A DNA stretch of 64,000 bases from Lentzea sp033794685 (GCA_033794685.1 JARAYZ010000001.1), one strand, 5' to 3'. Shown: positions 44,748 through 51,940, numbered from the stretch's first letter. Notes: a model not told the origin generated them from the sequence alone. A program made the numbers and translations.

Positions 44748-45590
44748 TCAGATCGGCTGGCGAGAGAACTGGTCCATTCGGGAGTTCAACGCGCCTACTA
44801 CTTGCCTCACATGTTTTAGCCAGATCTCCAGGTTATCAAAAGGGACAATATCGAAATAGTTCGTGGCTGTGTCCCTCATCCACTGTGCGCGATTGCTATA
44901 TTCAACACACAGAAGTTCTTCTTCTCTGAGCTCCTGGCTCTCGACTCCTTCGGGAGAGATCGAATATAGGGGTCCGCCAGTCACGCAAGCTGGAAAAATT
45001 GCAGCGTTCTGCTTGGTGTAGCGTTGGCGTATGTCAAATGCTGCTTTGATTGGCGGAAGGCCCATTTCGAATATGGAGTTGCGAGCTGAGTGATTCTTGT
45101 TCTGGCGCTCAATTCTCACGATCTGCGTTGCTTTATTTATGACGTTAAGTCGAAGGATCTCCCACTCGCTCCGAAGGTCCGCACTTTCCCATATGGAGGG
45201 GACGGCGTACTGCATGACGCGTTTTCGGCGCATCTTGTCGGCGGTCGCTTCGCTGTACGCTGCCTGGGCGGCGTTCAGGAGGATTTCGTAGGGCTTGTTT
45301 TCTCTCTCGAACTTACGCCAATTCCGAGTGAACGCGACGTGAGGCTGCGGGGTGCTCTTGCACTCAATCACCAGCACGTGTGGAATATGCATCGGTCCGG
45401 GGTTTGCAAATTCTTTGTAAGCGACCACATCGATCTCACGAGGTTTTTCCTCGTCTGGGTCGATATAAGACTGCGCAACACGGACTTCGTATCCTGCCTT
45501 TTCCAGCAGTAGCGCCACGCGTTGTTCAAGGATGAAGCCAGACGCGTTCAAAGCATCCTTGATCTCGTCGATGCTCGGCTGGTTATGCAA
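44748..45590 (-). CDS. PD-(D/E)XK nuclease-like protein
   Basis: The 280-residue protein shows a restriction-endonuclease-like N-terminal domain. Glu 22 is in FILEQRVALLLEKAGYEV, Asp 54 in REIDVVAYK and Glu 76/Lys 78 in HVLVIECKST. This is the E...D...ExK arrangement of PD-(D/E)XK nucleases. The remaining 190 residues are unfamiliar. Start appears to be TTG 45590, since an in-frame stop lies just upstream. Codon use is clearly more AT-rich than the host genes. It lies in the decayed element beside the integrase fragment, so it is probably a surviving cargo or defence gene. No methyltransferase partner is present. Confidence 0.65.
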   Translation of the reverse strand: MHNQPSIDEIKDALNASGFILEQRVALLLEKAGYEVRVAQSYIDPDEEKPREIDVVAYKEFANPGPMHIPHVLVIECKSTPQPHVAFTRNWRKFERENKPYEILLNAAQAAYSEATADKMRRKRVMQYAVPSIWESADLRSEWEILRLNVINKATQIVRIERQNKNHSARNSIFEMGLPPIKAAFDIRQRYTKQNAAIFPACVTGGPLYSISPEGVESQELREEELLCVEYSNRAQWMRDTATNYFDIVPFDNLEIWLKHVRQVVGALNSRMDQFSRQPI

Positions 45591-46063
45591 TGGTCACCAG
45601 GCTTTCAGTCGGCCCCGACGCAGTGTTGATCGGTGATCGTACGCTTCGTGTCTGTCTTGTGCTGCAGGACAGAACTCTCTGGGCTAACGCGGCTCGTCAA
45701 AGTAGATGGGCGACGCGTATAGGTCGCCTCGCCGAACTCGCGCATGCGGGCCGCGCGGGCTCGGAGTGGCTGGGCGGTGACTGGATGTTCACGCAGCCCA
45801 ACGGAAAACCGATCGACCCGCATGCGGATCACGATGACTGGAAAGCGTTGCTCACTGAGGCGGATGTGCGGGACGCCCGCCTGCACGACGCACGCCACAC
45901 GGCTGCAACGGTCCTGCTGCTCCTGAACGTGCCGCAACGCGTCGTCCAGGAGTTCATGGGCTGGACCAACGCGAAGGTGGCGGAGAAGTACATGCACGTC
46001 ACCGAGTCCATGCGGCAGGACGTCGCGGCGAGGCTCAACGGCTTCCTCTGGGCACCTGAATGA
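45590..46063 (+). pseudogene. Tyrosine recombinase (integrase), C-terminal fragment
   Basis: From about residue 42 the sequence matches the C-terminus of actinobacterial phage/plasmid integrases: WMFTQPNGKPIDP, then the box II region ARLHDARHTAATVLLLLNVP (HxxR) and MGWTNAKVAEKYMHVTE with the catalytic Tyr. The N-terminal two thirds, including box I Arg, are absent. The first 40 codons look unrelated, so the true fragment probably starts near 45,710. It belongs to the older element and is distinct from the intact integrase at 56.2 kb. Confidence 0.8.
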
Positions 46064-46087
46064 GACTGCAAATGAGACTGGACGCAA

Positions 46088-46119
46088 AGGGGTGGCTCAC
46101 CGGCTGGTGAGCCACCCCT
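46088..46119. terminator. Hairpin beside the middle att site
   Basis: A 14-bp perfect stem (AGGGGTGGCTCACC / GGTGAGCCACCCCT, loop GGCT) ends 14 nt before the 46134 att copy. It follows the integrase fragment. Read on the minus strand it lies just beyond a tRNA 3' end, so the element probably supplied a replacement terminator for the tRNA on integration. Confidence 0.75.
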
Positions 46120-46133
46120 GTTTGTACTGGTCA

Positions 46134-46193
46134 AACTGCGGAAGCGGAGGGATTTGAACCCCCGGACGGTTGCCCGTCTCCCGCTTTCAAGGC
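46134..46193 (-). repeat. att site, 60-bp copy of tRNA-Ser 3' region (attL of the intact element)
   Basis: These 60 bp are identical to 59169-59228. They mark the left end of the 13-kb element and the right end of the older remnant. After position 46193 the sequence departs from the tRNA (GGCTGC instead of GGCGGG), which fixes the end of homology. Confidence 0.92.
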
Positions 46194-46285
46194 TGCATCT
46201 GGCTGTTCCGGCTCGTTCGGGTTAGTCCACGGTTGTCGGTGTTGCCTGGTCAGGGGTGCTGTCCCGTCCCAACCCGTCCCGGACC

Positions 46286-46309
46286 GTTGCTACACCCGTC
46301 GCTACACCT
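46286..46309 (+). promoter_or_regulatory. Tandem 12-bp repeats, candidate integrase arm sites (left)
   Basis: Two adjacent direct repeats, GTTGCTACACCC and GTCGCTACACCT, lie about 93 nt inside the left att core. The same tandem pair in the same orientation occurs at 59102-59125, about 44 nt from the right core. In the circular form they would flank attP on both sides, which is the layout of arm-type integrase or Xis binding sites. Binding is inferred. Confidence 0.65.
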
Positions 46310-46763
46310 CGTTCTGGGGCTTGTCTGGTAGCTGTCCCGTCCCGCTGGTCCTCGGTGGGGCGGCTTTGGCATGTCCGGTGGCCGATGACGCGGAGCGTTG
46401 GCGGGCGTCGATCGCCGTGCCCGGCTCGGTCAGGTCTTGGATCGCGCGATCGTCCTGACGCCTGGGTGCTGGGAGCTCCTGCGCGTCGCCGTCGGTGGCG
46501 TGCTGCCGTGGAGGGACGCCGGCCGCGCCGCACGGCCGACGGGCGGAGCGAAGCGGGAGCCCGGCGTGCCGGGATGGATGGGGAGTCGGTGCCAACGTGA
46601 CGGGCCCCGTGCGCGCCGCCGACGGCGGCGCGCCTTGATCCCATAGAGCCCAATTCGGCAAAGAGATGCGATCTCTACTACGGTCGCGTCCTGCTTCGTT
46701 GAGCGTTCGGGTGAATGATCGCCTGCGATCAATGACACGTGCCCTAGGAACTGGACATCCTAT

Positions 46764-46777
46764 CGAACAAGTGTTCG
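46764..46777. promoter_or_regulatory. LexA (SOS) box
   Basis: CGAACAAGTGTTCG is a perfect match to the actinobacterial LexA consensus CGAAC-N4-GTTCG. It ends 48 nt before the ATG of the DUF5131 gene, a position suited to repressing its promoter. Induction by DNA damage is therefore expected. Confidence 0.75.
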
Positions 46778-46825
46778 CATAGCGGTGAGCTGCTTGAACA
46801 CTGGTCGGCAGGAAGGAACGAGACG

Positions 46826-47566
46826 ATGGCGATCGGTAGCAAGATCGAATGGACCGAGGCGACTTGGAATCCGGTCACTGGTTGTGACAAGGTTTCAGCA
46901 GGTTGTGAGAACTGTTACGCGCTGACTCTGGCGAAGCGACTCAAGGCAATGGGTGCTGAGAAGTATCAGGTTGATGGAAACCCGATCACGTCTGGGCCTG
47001 GGTTCGGTGTCACGACTCATCCTGAGGTTTTAAGACAGCCCTACAAATGGCGTAACCCACGCACCGTCTTCGTTAACTCCATGAGCGACCTGTTCCACGC
47101 GAAGGTTCCACAAGCGTTCATTGAAGATGTTTTTCGTGTGATAGAAGAGACGCCGCAACACACTTATCAGATTCTTACGAAAAGGCCAGCGAGAGCTAGA
47201 AAAATGGCCGATAAGCTAAGCTGGCCGAAAAATCTGTGGTTTGGCGTATCTGTGGAGTCTAGTGACGTTCTGCATCGCCTGGAAGATTTGCGCAAGGTTC
47301 CTTCCGGCGTCAAGTTCCTCTCGTGCGAACCCTTGATTGGCCCGCTGGATGATCTTAATCTTGCCGGTATCAACTGGGTCATAGTGGGTGGCGAGTCTGG
47401 TCATGGAGCCAGGCCCATGGATCCCAACTGGGCAAGCTCGATCAGGGACCGCTGCGTTGATAGCAGTGTTCCCTTCTTCTTCAAGCAATGGGGAGGTCGG
47501 ACGCCCAAAGCTAATGGCCGAGCTCTTGACGGAAGAACCTGGGATGAGATGCCACTACTAGCCTAA
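46826..47566 (+). CDS. DUF5131 / phage Gp37-Gp68 family three-Cys-motif protein
   Basis: The 246-residue protein begins KIEWTEATWNPVTGC and has a Cys cluster C20-x6-C27-x2-C30 (TGCDKVSAGCENCYA), reminiscent of radical SAM iron-sulphur sites. WRNPRTVFVNSMSDLFH, TYQILTKRPAR, FGVSVES, LSCEPLIGPL and WVIVGGESG follow; all are typical of the Gp37/Gp68 (DUF5131) family. The enzyme activity is not established. A GGAAGGAA site precedes the ATG and a LexA box lies upstream. It is convergent with the gene for its known partner TcmP; the stops overlap by 4 nt. Base composition is lower in GC than the host. Confidence 0.88.
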   Translation: MAIGSKIEWTEATWNPVTGCDKVSAGCENCYALTLAKRLKAMGAEKYQVDGNPITSGPGFGVTTHPEVLRQPYKWRNPRTVFVNSMSDLFHAKVPQAFIEDVFRVIEETPQHTYQILTKRPARARKMADKLSWPKNLWFGVSVESSDVLHRLEDLRKVPSGVKFLSCEPLIGPLDDLNLAGINWVIVGGESGHGARPMDPNWASSIRDRCVDSSVPFFFKQWGGRTPKANGRALDGRTWDEMPLLA

Positions 47567-48804
47567 GGTGTTGTCTTACGGTCAATGTAGAATTTGGATA
47601 CTGCTCCCTTTCCGTCGCAGTTGGTCACGCCTTCGTCGTGTAGTTGCTTAACCGCTGCTCGAACGTGTTTGTCGCGCGCAAGGCCAAGAGCTTCACCATA
47701 GACTGCGGGAATTTCGTTCCGAACGAGGAACGCCCCCTTGGCTAGTCGTTGGGTGATGTTCTGGTGGATCTCTTCTATCCACCCCTTTGCGAGGGTGTCC
47801 TCTTGTTGCTTGAACAGGTCTTCATCGGTGATCAGGGCTGTTTCATCCGAAGGCTTTTTACCGTCCATGTAGACGTGTTTCCGCCAGTCTTCCTGTGCGG
47901 ATGACACTGCCTGAGTGAAGACGTCCAGTCCAACATAGTTCTTGGTGATAAAAACAAGATAATATACTGGTTTGTGCGACGGCTTCTTCTGCACCTGTAT
48001 GGCAAATCCGCCGCCTGAAATCGCTTTTGCTAGCCTCTGCATGAAGCCATAGGCGATCTGCTCGACAGCCTTATCCTTGTCTGCTGCGTCACAATAGACT
48101 TTGCGCCACCAGTCTCCTCCGCAAGCCGTGTCGACCCGCGCAAGAGTCTTTTGCTCACCAGTGGTTGGGTGAGCCTTGCTTGCAAACGGGCCAATCCTTC
48201 TGATGGCGTTTGCGCTGAAGTTCAAGATCACTTCAGTTGGAATCTGACTCGCACTTCGGGTTTCGAAGATGTGAACAATGTCGCTAAACGGAATTCCAAG
48301 CCCGAATGGATCTAGAAAGCAGAGCAAGGGGGCGGATTTCGCCCGCTCCAAGAAAGCCGGAAGTCGCTGATGAACTTCGCCGCGGAGGGCGTCCGTCGCC
48401 ACTCCATTTTTCTTGTGTTCGGCGACGAGTCCGCTAAGTCTTTCGAAGTGATCCTTATTCTTCTCAATGAATAGGCATTCGAGCGTCCGCTTGTCGGACA
48501 TTTCGACCGCAGTTTTCAAGATCAGAGCAGGAGAACCTTTGGTGCCGTCATTATAGATTCCGGCTCCTGCGTATCCGTCAATGTAGACCACGCGCTTGTT
48601 TTCGGCTGTAGAGCCGACTTTCATCGTAAAAGGAACGATGTAGCGACTCAGGATGCCGTGTTTTAGAACCGCTGCGGCTTGCTTGCTGACAAAGAAAGGG
48701 TCTGCCGGGCTGAGCTCGGACGCGGCCTCTTCGCCTGATGGGACAACGGGCTCCGCAAGGCCTTCTTCATCTTCGCTTGTCGGGCGGGCGGGCTCGTTGC
48801 TCAC
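47563..48804 (-). CDS. tcmP: Three-Cys-motif partner protein TcmP
   Basis: The 413-residue protein matches the TcmP family, named for its habit of lying next to three-Cys-motif (DUF5131) proteins. After an acidic N-terminus it has VLKHGILSRYIVPFTMKVGS, then YIDGYAGAGIY at 74-84 and LDPFGLG at 164-170. The A-G-x-G motif and the D-P-F-G motif are placed like motifs I and IV of class I methyltransferases such as RlmJ, so a SAM-dependent or derived Rossmann fold is likely (my inference). The GTG start has GGAGGG upstream. It is transcribed from its own promoter, toward the DUF5131 gene. Confidence 0.82.
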   Translation of the reverse strand: MSNEPARPTSEDEEGLAEPVVPSGEEAASELSPADPFFVSKQAAAVLKHGILSRYIVPFTMKVGSTAENKRVVYIDGYAGAGIYNDGTKGSPALILKTAVEMSDKRTLECLFIEKNKDHFERLSGLVAEHKKNGVATDALRGEVHQRLPAFLERAKSAPLLCFLDPFGLGIPFSDIVHIFETRSASQIPTEVILNFSANAIRRIGPFASKAHPTTGEQKTLARVDTACGGDWWRKVYCDAADKDKAVEQIAYGFMQRLAKAISGGGFAIQVQKKPSHKPVYYLVFITKNYVGLDVFTQAVSSAQEDWRKHVYMDGKKPSDETALITDEDLFKQQEDTLAKGWIEEIHQNITQRLAKGAFLVRNEIPAVYGEALGLARDKHVRAAVKQLHDEGVTNCDGKGAVSKFYIDRKTTP

Positions 48805-48971
48805 AGTCCCTCCAGGTCACCGTTGCGCCAGCGTAACCACGCTGCGCTGCATGAGCGCACGTGTGTGCTGACGATCGTGCCAGGGTGATCGAGACTTTGT
48901 GAACCTTTGTTACAGGTGAACCCGCAAGATCGCTGCTTCAGCACCGCCGGAGGAGGCATCAAGCGCTAAAT

Positions 48972-49679
48972 TCACCCGTTTGGAAGCAGGAGTCGCATCG
49001 TAGACAAGATGGCCTTCACGCCTGGACGACGGAGAGTCGACGCTTTGCCGGGCTTGTTAGCGTAGCCGATCGCTGCCACCTTCGCGCTGTTAGCTGCATC
49101 CATGTCGGATGACGAGTCTCCGACTAGAGTGCAGTTTTCGGGCGCGCGATTCAGCAGCTGAACAGCCATGCTAACAAGGTGTGGATTCGGTTTTAGAAGA
49201 CCTGGATCTGAAGAGGTGCGAGATACAACGCCGGTCACGCAATCGGTGAGTCCGTGAATTTCAAGATAGATCGAAACCGCCTCGGCGCTGTTGTTGCTTA
49301 CTATCGCCATTGGTCGACCAATGGCACTCCACTGCTTAATAAGCTGGTGGGAGTATGGTGTTGGCTCTGCGGTTTGGACAGCTTCAACTTCGTGTGCTCG
49401 TAGCGCTGACTCAACGTATCGGGCTTCGTTTTCTCCAATTCTTGCCGCGTGCTTGAAAACGTCGAATGGATCCTCGCTGGTTTCGATTTCGGCGGGCAGT
49501 GAAGAAAATGCACTTTCTGAGAGAACTGCGCGAAGCTGATCGGCAACGACTGGGGCGGGAAACCCAGAAAATACCGAACAGACAGGACCGTCGAAGTCTA
49601 GTAGAAGAGCCTCGGTATTTCTCAAGACATAGCGGACGGCGGTCGCATCGTCGATTTCTGCCTGACAGTCGTCGGTCAT
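48972..49679 (-). CDS. HAD-superfamily hydrolase of the element
   Basis: The 235-residue protein has HAD motif I LLLDFDGPVCSVF (Asp 28/Asp 30), motif II-like AIVSNNSAEA and motif IV VGDSSSDMDAANSA. The ATG overlaps the stop of the GntR regulator (ATGA), so both are made from one message. HAD or Nudix phosphatases next to the KorSA-type regulator are common in AICEs (pSAM2 has the Nudix protein Pif, involved in transfer immunity). A similar role is possible but unproven. Confidence 0.85.
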   Translation of the reverse strand: MTDDCQAEIDDATAVRYVLRNTEALLLDFDGPVCSVFSGFPAPVVADQLRAVLSESAFSSLPAEIETSEDPFDVFKHAARIGENEARYVESALRAHEVEAVQTAEPTPYSHQLIKQWSAIGRPMAIVSNNSAEAVSIYLEIHGLTDCVTGVVSRTSSDPGLLKPNPHLVSMAVQLLNRAPENCTLVGDSSSDMDAANSAKVAAIGYANKPGKASTLRRPGVKAILSTMRLLLPNG

Positions 49680-50563
49680 CGTTGGTACTCCGATGAGACT
49701 GTTGTCCACATCGAGTCGAACCACATGCGAGCCTGTTCGACGTACTGGCTGCCGGTGCTGGTGTCGTCGTCGGTGACGCTGTGGTGGAAGAGGATGGCTT
49801 CCTTGCCGACTAGATCGTAGATCGGCTTGGGTTCGCCATCGAAGCGGATGACGTGCTCGCGGACTGGGTAGAAGCCGAAGAAGGCTTCTTCGTTGTTGAG
49901 CAGGTACAGCTTGAACAGCGGTGCTGCTCGGTGGACCTTGATCTCGACTGAGACGTCCTTGACCAGGCCGAGGTCTCCGAGTTCCTGGACGTTGTCGACG
50001 ATCGCGAGGGTGTGGCGGCGCATGATCTCGTCCATGCGCTTGCGGAAGCCTGGGCTGTCCTGCAAGTCCTCGACCTGGCACGGGATTGCCCACGGCTGAG
50101 ATGTGTCCGGGACGAGCATCCGGATGTTGATCGAGGCAGGTGTCAGTCGGCCGATTCGGATCTTGTCCAGCGGTTCCTGCATGACTCCTTGCAGTGTCTC
50201 GCCAGAGAAGCCGGAGAAAGCGATGGAGAGGTGCTCGGCTTCGAACGCGCGCTCGATGTGCGGTCGGAGTCCTACCGGGCGTTCGGTGCGCTCGCGGACG
50301 AAGACACCGCTGCCCTGTCGGGAGACGATCAGGCCTTCGTCGCGCAGCTCGCGCAGCGCGTTCTGTACGGTCATCGGCGCGACTTCATACTTCTTCGCCA
50401 GTTCGGCGCGGGAAGGAAGCTTGTCGCCGGCCTTGAAGACCTTGGTCAGGATGGCCGCCCGCAGAGCGTTCGCCACCTGCACGTATGGCGGGCGCGGGTC
50501 GTCCGGGTCGAGTGCCACCTCTTGCTCCTCTTCTTGTGGGCGTTCCGTTTGAGGTATCGCCAA
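49676..50563 (-). CDS. GntR-family regulator (KorSA-like)
   Basis: The 295-residue protein has an N-terminal winged helix (PPYVQVANALRAAILTKVFK, then GDKLPSRAELAKKYEVAPMT and LRELRDEGLIVSRQGSGVFV) and a long C-terminal effector or dimerisation domain. In pSAM2 the GntR-type KorSA represses pra and so keeps the element integrated. Here the regulator lies divergently from a Pra-like gene with a CTAG-rich operator between, which supports the same role. Start appears to be TTG 50563 with GAAGG upstream. The first 27 codons are repeated beyond the assembly gap. Confidence 0.85.
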   Translation of the reverse strand: MAIPQTERPQEEEQEVALDPDDPRPPYVQVANALRAAILTKVFKAGDKLPSRAELAKKYEVAPMTVQNALRELRDEGLIVSRQGSGVFVRERTERPVGLRPHIERAFEAEHLSIAFSGFSGETLQGVMQEPLDKIRIGRLTPASINIRMLVPDTSQPWAIPCQVEDLQDSPGFRKRMDEIMRRHTLAIVDNVQELGDLGLVKDVSVEIKVHRAAPLFKLYLLNNEEAFFGFYPVREHVIRFDGEPKPIYDLVGKEAILFHHSVTDDDTSTGSQYVEQARMWFDSMWTTVSSEYQR

Positions 50564-50583
50564 ACAGAACGCCTTCAGAGTAG
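50482..50583. repeat. 102-bp sequence duplicated across the N gap (left copy)
   Basis: This stretch, covering the first 27 codons of the GntR gene and 20 nt upstream of its start, is identical to 50681-50782. Both copies abut the run of Ns. The identity at exactly the gap edges points to overlapping contig ends rather than a biological duplication. Confidence 0.9.
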
Positions 50584-50679
50584 NNNNNNNNNNNNNNNNN
50601 NNNNNNNNNNNNNNNNNNNNNNNNNNNNNNNNNNNNNNNNNNNNNNNNNNNNNNNNNNNNNNNNNNNNNNNNNNNNNNN
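50584..50679. other. Assembly gap (96 Ns)
   Basis: A run of undetermined bases separates two identical 102-bp ends. If the contigs simply overlap, the gap and one copy should be removed, and the GntR gene then reads continuously into the operator region at 50783. Confidence 0.95.
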
Positions 50680-50680
50680 G

Positions 50681-50782
50681 CGTATGGCGGGCGCGGGTCG
50701 TCCGGGTCGAGTGCCACCTCTTGCTCCTCTTCTTGTGGGCGTTCCGTTTGAGGTATCGCCAAACAGAACGCCTTCAGAGTAG
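50681..50782. repeat. 102-bp sequence duplicated across the N gap (right copy)
   Basis: Identical to 50482-50583. It repeats the start of the GntR gene and is directly followed by the CTAG-rich regulatory region, so this copy carries the true upstream context. Confidence 0.9.
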
Positions 50783-50785
50783 GGC

Positions 50786-50912
50786 AACTTGTCTAGCCCG
50801 CCTAGGAAGCTAGCTCACCTGCGAAAACGTCGGCGTGCTTGACCTGGCTAGACAACCTAGCTAGCTTGTAACTTGTCTAGGTCGTACAGACGGCCTAGCA
50901 GGGCTAGGGAGG
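50786..50912. promoter_or_regulatory. CTAG-rich operator region between GntR and Pra-like genes
   Basis: AACTTGTCTAG occurs twice (50786-50796 and 50870-50880) and its inverted form CTAGACAA once (50848-50855). Further CTAG tetramers lie at CCTAGG, GCTAGC, CCTAGCTAGC, TCTAGG, CCTAGC and GCTAGG. CTAG is rare in actinobacterial DNA, so this density is striking. The position between divergent genes fits operators for the KorSA-like repressor. Confidence 0.7.
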
Positions 50913-50920
50913 TTGCAGTC

Positions 50921-51397
50921 ATGGCAGTTCCATACGGCACTCGCTTCGAAGCGGCGTTTGACCAGGTCTTTCCGCAGGGCGCGCTGATGGTTGGCGTGGT
51001 CGCCCCGGACATGGAGTACATGAGCAACGAGGACAAGGCACGCGGTAAGCAGGCCAAGCAGAAGGTGGACGAGCGGTCCGGCAAGCGTCAGTGGAAGGTC
51101 GTCGTCACCGACCCGTCGGCTGAGAAGGAGCGGGACGCGTCGGTCACGATCACCGTGCTCGCGGACGTTCAGCCCGTCCCTCCTCAGGCCGTGCAGGTCA
51201 TGCCCGGCGTCGAGGTTCGGCCGGTCGCGTTCGAGGGACTGACGGTCGAGCCGCGCGTCATGGGGGACCGGTTCAAGTACCAGGGCTTCACGATCCGGGC
51301 CACGGGTATCAGCGCTCCTCAGGTCGGGGCTCCGCCCAAGCGTGAGAACAAGCCTGCTGGTCAGCAGGGTCAGACCGATCAGAAGTCGGCGGCCTAA
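50921..51397 (+). CDS. Pra-like plasmid replication/integration/excision activator
   Basis: The 158-residue protein resembles AICE activator proteins of the Pra type. It has FDQVFPQGALMVGVVAPDME near the start, RQWKVVVTDPS, ITVLADVQPVPPQAVQV, VAFEGLTVEPRVM and FTIRATGISAP. In pSAM2, Pra turns on rep, xis and int. ATG 50921 is chosen because AGGGAGG lies 8 nt upstream. It is the first gene of a long rightward operon running to int. The assignment is by remembered family resemblance. Confidence 0.7.
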   Translation: MAVPYGTRFEAAFDQVFPQGALMVGVVAPDMEYMSNEDKARGKQAKQKVDERSGKRQWKVVVTDPSAEKERDASVTITVLADVQPVPPQAVQVMPGVEVRPVAFEGLTVEPRVMGDRFKYQGFTIRATGISAPQVGAPPKRENKPAGQQGQTDQKSAA

Positions 51398-51399
51398 CA

Positions 51400-51666
51400 G
51401 TGGCGCGGCCGTCGCGTGAGGCGGTCGCCCGGTGGAACACCGCGTATGCGGAGCAGACGGCGGCCCTGTTTGCGGCGTCCCGTACGGGCGACAAGCAGGC
51501 ACTTCTTCGTCTGGCTCTGGGCTACTCCGCGGTGGCGGAGGCGTGGCGGATCTTGGCCGCTGATCTGGCGGTGCCGCTGTGGGCTCGTCACGCCTGCTCC
51601 ATTGCCGCTGAGGAGTTCGAGCGTCGCGCGCGGCTTGAACAGTCCCGTTCTGGGGAGGAGTCGTGA
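51400..51666 (+). CDS. Small AICE protein, helical
   Basis: The 88-residue protein is Ala/Arg-rich and predicted helical (RWNTAYAEQTAALFAASRTG ... AAEEFERRARLEQSRSG). It starts with GTG 2 nt after the Pra-like stop and its own stop overlaps the next start. It is a conserved-type small gene of the element core with no known function. Confidence 0.65.
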   Translation: MARPSREAVARWNTAYAEQTAALFAASRTGDKQALLRLALGYSAVAEAWRILAADLAVPLWARHACSIAAEEFERRARLEQSRSGEES

Positions 51667-51938
51667 TGTTGAAGCTCATGATCTCGCCTGGTCCTGCGGC
51701 GTCGGCAGACATCGTTGCGTGGCCCGACTCGGCTGCTGCGGAACATTGCCTGCGGCTGAACCTCGACCCGGCGCAGATCGCTATCCACGTGCCGGACGGG
51801 CCTGATGGTCGGGAGCAGTTGGCGGCGTTCCTGCGGACGCTGTCGCAGCACGCCGGCCTGTTGGCTGCGGTGCTCGAACCGTCCAAGGGTGCTGGCTGGG
51901 TTGGCAACACGCCTGGGCCACTGACTGAGTGGGGTTAG
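51663..51938 (+). CDS. Small AICE protein
   Basis: This 91-residue protein has no recognised domain. It contains WPDSAAAEHCLRLNLDPAQI and AFLRTLSQHAGLLAAVLEPS. It starts at GTG 51663, overlapping the previous stop, or ATG 51666. Tight packing in the operon is the main evidence that it is translated. Confidence 0.6.
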   Translation: MMLKLMISPGPAASADIVAWPDSAAAEHCLRLNLDPAQIAIHVPDGPDGREQLAAFLRTLSQHAGLLAAVLEPSKGAGWVGNTPGPLTEWG

Positions 51939-51940
51939 CC

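Larger units (their letters stand above)
44455..46193. mobile_element. Decayed integrative element remnant at tRNA-Ser
   Basis: This 1.7-kb segment lies between two copies of the tRNA-Ser 3' end (44455-44510 and 46134-46193). It retains only an integrase C-terminus and one oppositely oriented nuclease-like gene. The left tRNA copy differs from the intact tRNA at two positions while the right one is identical, so this element integrated first and has decayed. The younger element then entered at the tRNA-proximal copy. Replication and transfer genes are gone. Confidence 0.75.
46194..46825. other. Non-coding left end of the element
   Basis: No credible gene is seen; open frames here are low-complexity and lack ribosome-binding sites. 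The region holds a pair of 12-bp direct repeats (46286-46309) matched at the other end of the element, and a perfect LexA-type palindrome (46764-46777) in front of the DUF5131 gene. Confidence 0.6.

Noticed and set aside
44166..44819. Open frame crossing the oldest att copy
   Set aside because: It runs through the tRNA remnant and overlaps the nuclease gene end; no domain and no ribosome-binding site.
45590..45710. First 40 codons of the integrase fragment frame as genuine coding sequence
   Set aside because: They do not resemble integrase sequence and overlap the promoter side of the divergent nuclease gene; more likely read-through of unrelated sequence into the truncated gene.
46222..46653. 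Open frame of 143 codons at the left end of the element
   Set aside because: Composition is dominated by Arg/Pro/Ala/Thr/Gly, there is no ribosome-binding site, and the region contains the putative arm sites, so it is treated as non-coding.
50575..50787. Additional small genes spanning the N run
   Set aside because: They arise only from translating through the gap and the duplicated contig end.
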